From contig USBO01000021.1 in NCBI GenBank assembly GCA_900552955.1, forward strand, positions 1 to 18,510: a stretch of DNA of 18,510 nt, read 5' to 3'. The notes beneath the pieces were generated by a model that did no database searches, was not told the origin of the DNA, and saw nothing but the letters and a program-made list of their open reading frames with translations. Of the stretch, positions 14,260-18,510 are shown in pieces (the stretch's first letter is position 1; every line of letters begins with the position of its first letter). The position numbers were made by a program, and so were the translations under genes. The stretch comes from an uncultured Alistipes sp. Lineage in GTDB: Bacteria; Bacteroidota; Bacteroidia; Bacteroidales; Rikenellaceae.

Positions 14260-15873
14260 TTATTTCGTATTGTTTTCACTCGTTAACCCGCACACGCCGT
14301 CGTAGAGCCACATCGTGAACTCGCTCTCGCGCAGCGTATCGCCCCACGCCACGGGGGCCATGCCCTTCCAGCGTTCGTTGAGGAAGGCCGCCAGATCCTC
14401 CTTGGCGCGCCGCACGCAGTACTTGCCCGCAGCGGCCATCAGCCCCGCGGCGCGGCAGGCGCACAACTCGCCCTGGCAGGTTCCCATCCCCACGCGGGTG
14501 CGGCGGCGCAGGTCGACCAGATTGTTGACGTCCAGCTCGTTGAGCGCATATTCCACCTCGCCGACCGACACCTCCTCGCACTCGCACACCAGCGACCGCC
14601 GTGCGGCATCTCCGGCGGCCACTTTGGCCGCCATGTCGCCGTGCCGGTGGATCGACGACGCGCGCTGCGCCGGCGGCACCGAGATCAACCGGCGGTTGAC
14701 CTCCTCCTCCGGCTCGCGCGAGCCGGGCAGCTTCTGCTCGGCGGTGGTGCACCGCGCCGTGAGGTTGAGTTTCTTGCAGAGCAGATCGGTCGTCCACTCC
14801 GCCATCAGGCGGTAGGTCATCAGCTTGCCGCCCGTGATGGTCACGAACCCCTCCAGCCCGTCGCGCACGGCGTGGTCGAGCACCACGATGCCGCGGCTCA
14901 CGCTGCGGCCGCTCGGATCGTCGTCGGAGGCCACCAGCGGCCGCACGCCGGCATAGGCGCGCAGGATGCGCGTATGCTCCAGCGACGGGGCCAGCTTCAT
15001 CCCCTCGCGCAGCAGCAGGTCGACCTCGTCGGCCGTCACATACATGTCGTCCACCTCGTCGAAGGGCACCTTGCTCGACGTGGTGCCGATGAGCGAGATC
15101 GTGTCGCCCGGCACCAGAATATCGGCATCGGCCGGCTTGCGGCAGCGGTTCAGCACGATGCTGTTCACGCGGTGGCCGAAGATCAGCAGCGACCCTTTGG
15201 CCGGCAGCATGTTGACCGTCACACCTGCCTTCCTGGCGAGTTCGTGGCCCCAAATGCCGCCCGCGTTGACCACCACCTGCGCCCGGTACTCGGTCGTCTC
15301 GCCCGTCTTGCGGTCGAGCACGCGCACGCCCGCAATGCGGTTCTGCTCGCGCACGAAATCGAGCACCTCGTGGTAGGTCAGCACCTCGGCGCCGTGCGCC
15401 CTGGCATCTATGACGTTGGCGGCCGTCAGCCGGAACGGGTCGACCGCGCCGTCGGGCACGCGCACCGCACCGATCATCGCCGGATTGGCCGAAGGTTCGA
15501 GCAGCAGCGCCTCCTTCGGGTCGATCACATCGGCGCGGATGCCCGCCGCGCGGCACGCCTCGACGAACCTGGCTTGGAACTCCAGCCCATCCTCGGGCAG
15601 GCTCAGGAACAGACCGTCGGTCGGCTCGACGCAATGGCTGGCGATCCGGCGCAGGATCATGTTCTCCTTGATGCACTCCTCGGCCGATTCGCGGTCGGTG
15701 ACGGCATAGCGCGCGCCGCTGTGCAGCAGGCCGTGGTTGCGGCCCGTGGCACCCGTGGCGATGTCGCCTCGTTCGAGCAGCAGCGCGCGAATCCCGCGCA
15801 GCGCGCAGTCGCGGGCCACACCGGCGCCTGTCGCGCCGCCGCCGACAATTATCACATCGAATTGCTTTGTCAT
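14260..15873 (-). CDS. glpA: Anaerobic glycerol-3-phosphate dehydrogenase, subunit A (FAD)
   Basis: GlpA is the catalytic FAD subunit that oxidises sn-glycerol-3-phosphate to dihydroxyacetone phosphate. From the ATG at 15873 the protein is 537 aa (E. coli 542). MTKQFDVIIVGGGATGAGVARDCALRG is the FAD-binding Rossmann motif (G11-G16), and TGRNHGLLHSGARYA is the GlpA/GlpD signature. Near the end a BFD-like [2Fe-2S] domain has C430-x-C432 and C466-x4-C471 within CECEEVSVGEV...GTCQGELC. This domain separates GlpA from the aerobic GlpD. A reading frame extends ten residues upstream from an ATG at 15903, but that sits on the predicted -7 element, so it is rejected as the start. It is the first gene of glpABC, with a promoter at 15905-15935. 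No glpF, glpK or glpT is in view. Confidence 0.95.
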   Translation of the reverse strand: MTKQFDVIIVGGGATGAGVARDCALRGIRALLLERGDIATGATGRNHGLLHSGARYAVTDRESAEECIKENMILRRIASHCVEPTDGLFLSLPEDGLEFQARFVEACRAAGIRADVIDPKEALLLEPSANPAMIGAVRVPDGAVDPFRLTAANVIDARAHGAEVLTYHEVLDFVREQNRIAGVRVLDRKTGETTEYRAQVVVNAGGIWGHELARKAGVTVNMLPAKGSLLIFGHRVNSIVLNRCRKPADADILVPGDTISLIGTTSSKVPFDEVDDMYVTADEVDLLLREGMKLAPSLEHTRILRAYAGVRPLVASDDDPSGRSVSRGIVVLDHAVRDGLEGFVTITGGKLMTYRLMAEWTTDLLCKKLNLTARCTTAEQKLPGSREPEEEVNRRLISVPPAQRASSIHRHGDMAAKVAAGDAARRSLVCECEEVSVGEVEYALNELDVNNLVDLRRRTRVGMGTCQGELCACRAAGLMAAAGKYCVRRAKEDLAAFLNERWKGMAPVAWGDTLRESEFTMWLYDGVCGLTSENNTK

Positions 15874-15904
15874 GGTATTTTCGTTTTCGATTCCTTTCCG
15901 CACA

Positions 15905-15935
15905 CAAAGGAACGCATAAAACGAAAAATTTCAAA
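15905..15935 (-). promoter_or_regulatory. Promoter of the glpABC operon
   Basis: On the - strand a TTTG -33 element (15932-15935) lies 19 nt from TTCCTTTG (15905-15912), which differs from TAnnTTTG at one conserved base. The start of transcription would be near 15899, leaving a leader of about 25 nt before the glpA ATG. Confidence 0.65.
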
Positions 15936-15970
15936 ATAAAACCGTAAAATTTTCAGAACGAAACCGCACG

Positions 15971-15997
15971 AAAACGGGACGGCGCTCCGCCGTCCCG
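15971..15997 (-). terminator. Terminator of the GH106-like gene
   Basis: On the - strand CGGGACGGCG pairs perfectly with CGCCGTCCCG (10 bp) around a three-base loop, followed by TTTT and CGT. It begins 26 nt after the stop codon of the glycosidase and separates it from the glp promoter. Confidence 0.9.
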
Positions 15998-16023
15998 CTC
16001 CGCAGTTCCGTCCGAAAAGCCGA

Positions 16024-18510
16024 TCAGCGACCGGCCCTCAGCGTGAAATCGCCCATCAGACCGTAATCCTGCTGCACATAGTCGCTGCCCGGGGGATAAG
16101 ACTCGACCTTGCGCCAGAAATGGGGCGCCACACGTCCGAAATGAGCCTTGTGCAGCGGCCCCAGCAGATTGTAGTTGCTGCCCACGACCTTCACCTCGAT
16201 ACGGTTGCGACCCGTTTCGATCCGCTCCGTCACATCGAGGGTGTAGGGCTCGGCATAGACGATGCCGGCCGAACGGCCGTTGACGAGCACCTCGCAGACC
16301 GTCCCCTTCCACTCGCCCAGCGCCACTTCGTAGCAGGGCGCCTTCTCGGCGATGTCGAACTCGCGCGCATAGGTCACCTTGCCCGGATAGCAGGGCCAGC
16401 CCTGCGCTTTCCAACTGCCGGCGGCGAAATCGCCCGCAGCGACGATGTTCCACCCCTTGACCGCCGGCTCGAGCCGGAAATCTCCCCGAATGTAGACCGG
16501 TTCGATCTCGGCCAGCACCCGCATGGGCGAACACTCCAAAGTCAGCACATTCTCGCCCGTGCGCAAGGCATCGCCGAGGGGCAGCAGCCGCATTTCGGGG
16601 TCGATCCAATGCCGGTCGGGCAGCGCTTTCAGCTCCGTGCCGTTGAGCGTCACACGGTAAAGCTCGGGTTGCTCGACGACGGCCTGCATCCGGCTGCCGT
16701 CGACGCCGGCTTTCACCGTGAAACGGTACGACGCCCTGAATCCGCCCATCGTGAAGGTGTCGCGGCGGATCGTATGGTCGCGGAACTGCACCGACGTGCT
16801 CCACGGATTGCCGGCCTCGAAGCCGTGACGGCGGAACGCCAGATCGGCCGCGTCGCAGACGTGCAGATCGGGATGGAGCTCGTCGCCCACCTCCAGATCG
16901 CAGAAGTCGATCGTCATCACGTTCGGCGCATCGGGCCGCGCCGTCAGACCTCCTGCGGCCGCCACCTCCGTCAGCGCACCCCGCGCAGGCGGAGGCGTGA
17001 GCCCCTCGCGCTCCTCGTCCAACACGTAGAGCAGCAGACTGCCCGCCGGATAGAGATCGTAGGCGATTGTCAGCCGCTCGCCGACGCGCTGCGCGGCGTA
17101 CCCGCCGATCCGGCCCGTGCGCGTGTCGAGCAGCGCGGCCTGACGCCCGCGCAGCGTCACCGTCCCCCGCACGGGCTCCGTGAGGCTCGAGTTGACCAGG
17201 AAGAGCACCTGCCCGTCGTCCATACGGCGGCGGTGGTGGAAGAGGCAGTTGCCCTGCGGCAGGTCGAACGCGATCTCGGACGAGGCGTAGAGCGCCGCAT
17301 CGACGGGCTCCGACGCATCGGCGCGCGTCACCTGCGCAGCGTCGGCGAAGAAGGACTCCGCCTCGGCGCTCGGCACGCCGTCCACATACCGCGGCGCACC
17401 GTAACAGATGATGCGGCCGCCTTTGGCGGCGAAGCGCCGCAGCAGCGCGAACGTCGCAGCGTCGACATTCTCCATCTGCGCCGGCAGCACCACCGTTCCA
17501 TAGGCGCGTTTGCCCACGATGAAGCGGTCGCCGCGCACCGAACCGTGGTTGAGAATGATGTTCTCCGACCCCAGGTCGAACTCCACCTGCTGTCGCTCGA
17601 GTGCGGTGATGAACTCCTGGAACTGCGCACCCATCGTCCGCCAATGGTTCCGGCGCGGCGCATGCTGCGTGTAGTACATCCAGATCGAGGTGGTCGGTTC
17701 GAGCACCAGCACGTCGTTGTACTGGCCGCCCGACGAGAGCGCAAGCGACAGACGCGCGAAATGCATGTTCAGCTCGCGGTAGTACTCCCACCACGGCGAA
17801 TGAGGCGTGAAGGTGGGCGGATAGTCGTACTTGCGCGCTCCGGCGATGCTCAGCGGCGCGATGTGCTGGTTCATGAAGTTCACGCCCAGCGCATACTCCC
17901 AGTCGCCGAGCCGCTTGAGGTCGCGCAGCGTGACGTCCCAGCCGGCACCGCCGTACGATTCGCTCAGCTTGCGCACGCGTCCCGTCTGGTTGGCCGCGCT
18001 GTTGACCTCCTTGACCGAACGCACGTTGCCGAAATGGGCATTGGGCGAATCGAGATCGAACTTATTGTACAGCAGGTCGATGCCCGGCATCTGCTGCCAT
18101 GCGTACATGGCCATGTTGTCGGGATTGTGCGCCATATCGGGCCACCCGTGCTCCCAGAAGTGGCCGGTGAAGGCCAGCTCGTTGCGCTCGCAATAGGCAT
18201 GGCAGACCTTCATGAAGCGATCCAGAAAGAGGTTCATCAGCACGTCGCGGTAGTTGTGCCGCACCTGCCGCCACGGGCCCACCTCCTCCCAGAGCGAGAC
18301 CAGATGGGGCGTGAGATCGTAGCCCCAACGGGCGCGGAAGGCGTCGAACAGGTCGGGCGTCCAGCGGATCGCATGGCGATCGGTCACCACGACCTGCGGC
18401 TCGTCGGTGAACCAGCCCGGCACGAGGCCGCCGAACTCCCCGCCCGCCGTCTGCTTGTAGCCGTCGAGCGTCAGTTCGATGAATTTGTCGGTCACCCCCT
18501 CGCGCAGCAG
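16024..18510 (-). CDS. GH106-like glycosidase, putative alpha-L-rhamnosidase (C-terminal part, 5' end outside window)
   Basis: The frame is open to the right edge of the window, so the GTG at 18495 is internal; 828 codons plus the stop are visible. The catalytic-barrel part shows FTDEPQ (29-33 counted from that GTG), TGHFWEHGWPDM (110-121), GWDVTLRDLKRLGDWEYALGVNFMNQHIAPLS, RKYDYPPTFTPHSPWWEYY and DVLVLEPTTSIWMYY. This arrangement, followed by a Rossmann-like segment (GTVVLPAQMENVDAATFALL) and C-terminal beta-sandwiches with YAREFDIAEKA and VLVNGRSAGIVYAEPYTLDVTE, recalls GH106 and related glycosidases. E32 and E115 are candidate acidic catalytic residues, by position in conserved-looking motifs only. 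The signal peptide would lie off-window. GH106 enzymes remove alpha-linked rhamnose from pectic rhamnogalacturonans and similar glycans. Other family assignments within the same clan are possible. No uptake genes lie on its 3' side; any locus context must be to the right. Confidence 0.65.
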   Translation of the reverse strand: MLREGVTDKFIELTLDGYKQTAGGEFGGLVPGWFTDEPQVVVTDRHAIRWTPDLFDAFRARWGYDLTPHLVSLWEEVGPWRQVRHNYRDVLMNLFLDRFMKVCHAYCERNELAFTGHFWEHGWPDMAHNPDNMAMYAWQQMPGIDLLYNKFDLDSPNAHFGNVRSVKEVNSAANQTGRVRKLSESYGGAGWDVTLRDLKRLGDWEYALGVNFMNQHIAPLSIAGARKYDYPPTFTPHSPWWEYYRELNMHFARLSLALSSGGQYNDVLVLEPTTSIWMYYTQHAPRRNHWRTMGAQFQEFITALERQQVEFDLGSENIILNHGSVRGDRFIVGKRAYGTVVLPAQMENVDAATFALLRRFAAKGGRIICYGAPRYVDGVPSAEAESFFADAAQVTRADASEPVDAALYASSEIAFDLPQGNCLFHHRRRMDDGQVLFLVNSSLTEPVRGTVTLRGRQAALLDTRTGRIGGYAAQRVGERLTIAYDLYPAGSLLLYVLDEEREGLTPPPARGALTEVAAAGGLTARPDAPNVMTIDFCDLEVGDELHPDLHVCDAADLAFRRHGFEAGNPWSTSVQFRDHTIRRDTFTMGGFRASYRFTVKAGVDGSRMQAVVEQPELYRVTLNGTELKALPDRHWIDPEMRLLPLGDALRTGENVLTLECSPMRVLAEIEPVYIRGDFRLEPAVKGWNIVAAGDFAAGSWKAQGWPCYPGKVTYAREFDIAEKAPCYEVALGEWKGTVCEVLVNGRSAGIVYAEPYTLDVTERIETGRNRIEVKVVGSNYNLLGPLHKAHFGRVAPHFWRKVESYPPGSDYVQQDYGLMGDFTLRAGR

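Noticed and set aside
14256..14279. GTG start of glpB overlapping the glpA stop
   Set aside because: The extra residues precede the conserved nucleotide-binding strand and are not needed; the ATG at 14255 fits the length of known GlpB.
15953..17794. 613-codon alternative - strand frame in the glycosidase gene
   Set aside because: It is out of frame with the GH106-like protein, is Arg/Gly/Ala-rich, and crosses the terminator.
1..18510. CRISPR arrays, transposases, integrase/attachment sites, phage genes
   Set aside because: No regularly spaced repeats, no mobile-element proteins, and no duplication flanking the tRNA were found; the window is ordinary chromosomal gene order.

Overview
The window looks like chromosome from a GC-rich member of the Bacteroidales, most likely Alistipes or a close relative (Rikenellaceae). 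The evidence is a SusC/SusD outer-membrane uptake pair with lipoprotein partners, Bacteroidetes-type promoters (TTTG, about 20 nt, then TAnnTTTG), few Shine-Dalgarno sites, and GC-rich coding sequence between AT-rich promoter gaps. The genus call is inference; I could not run a search.

Layout. (1) 2-2168, + strand: a fused protein with a pectinesterase-like beta-helix and a TlpA-type thioredoxin domain (5' end probably outside the window), then ruvC 16 nt later. (2) 2169-2561: non-coding, with a weak hairpin after ruvC, a 12-mer tandem duplication, and a promoter whose -33 position is occupied by a run of nine Gs. (3) 2562-9922, + strand: a four-gene uptake operon of SusC-like receptor, SusD-like lipoprotein, HExxH zinc-metallohydrolase lipoprotein and DUF4302-like lipoprotein, closed by a perfect 14-bp terminator. 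(4) 10153-10317, - strand: a complete tRNA-Arg(ACG) unit with promoter, gene and terminator. (5) 10640-11516, - strand: a secreted S1/P1-type zinc nuclease with its terminator. (6) 11724-15935, - strand: the glpABC operon for anaerobic sn-glycerol-3-phosphate dehydrogenase, with promoter and terminator. (7) 15971-18510, - strand: the C-terminal 828 residues of a large GH106-like glycosidase (possible alpha-L-rhamnosidase), running off the right edge.

How the genes fit together. The SusC/D operon builds an outer-membrane import machine with two extra surface lipoproteins. It has no glycosidase, and the metallohydrolase suggests a peptide, glycopeptide or other non-glycan ligand. The glp operon oxidises glycerol-3-phosphate to dihydroxyacetone phosphate and passes electrons to the menaquinone pool. 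The nuclease and the glycosidase are probably degradative exoenzymes. The units appear independent of each other; I see no phage, transposon, CRISPR or toxin-antitoxin element.

Points most worth a second look: the pectinesterase/thioredoxin fusion that lacks the usual catalytic esterase motif, the G9 tract inside the uptake-operon promoter, and the tRNA-Arg in which the near-universal G19-C56 tertiary pair reads as A19-U56.
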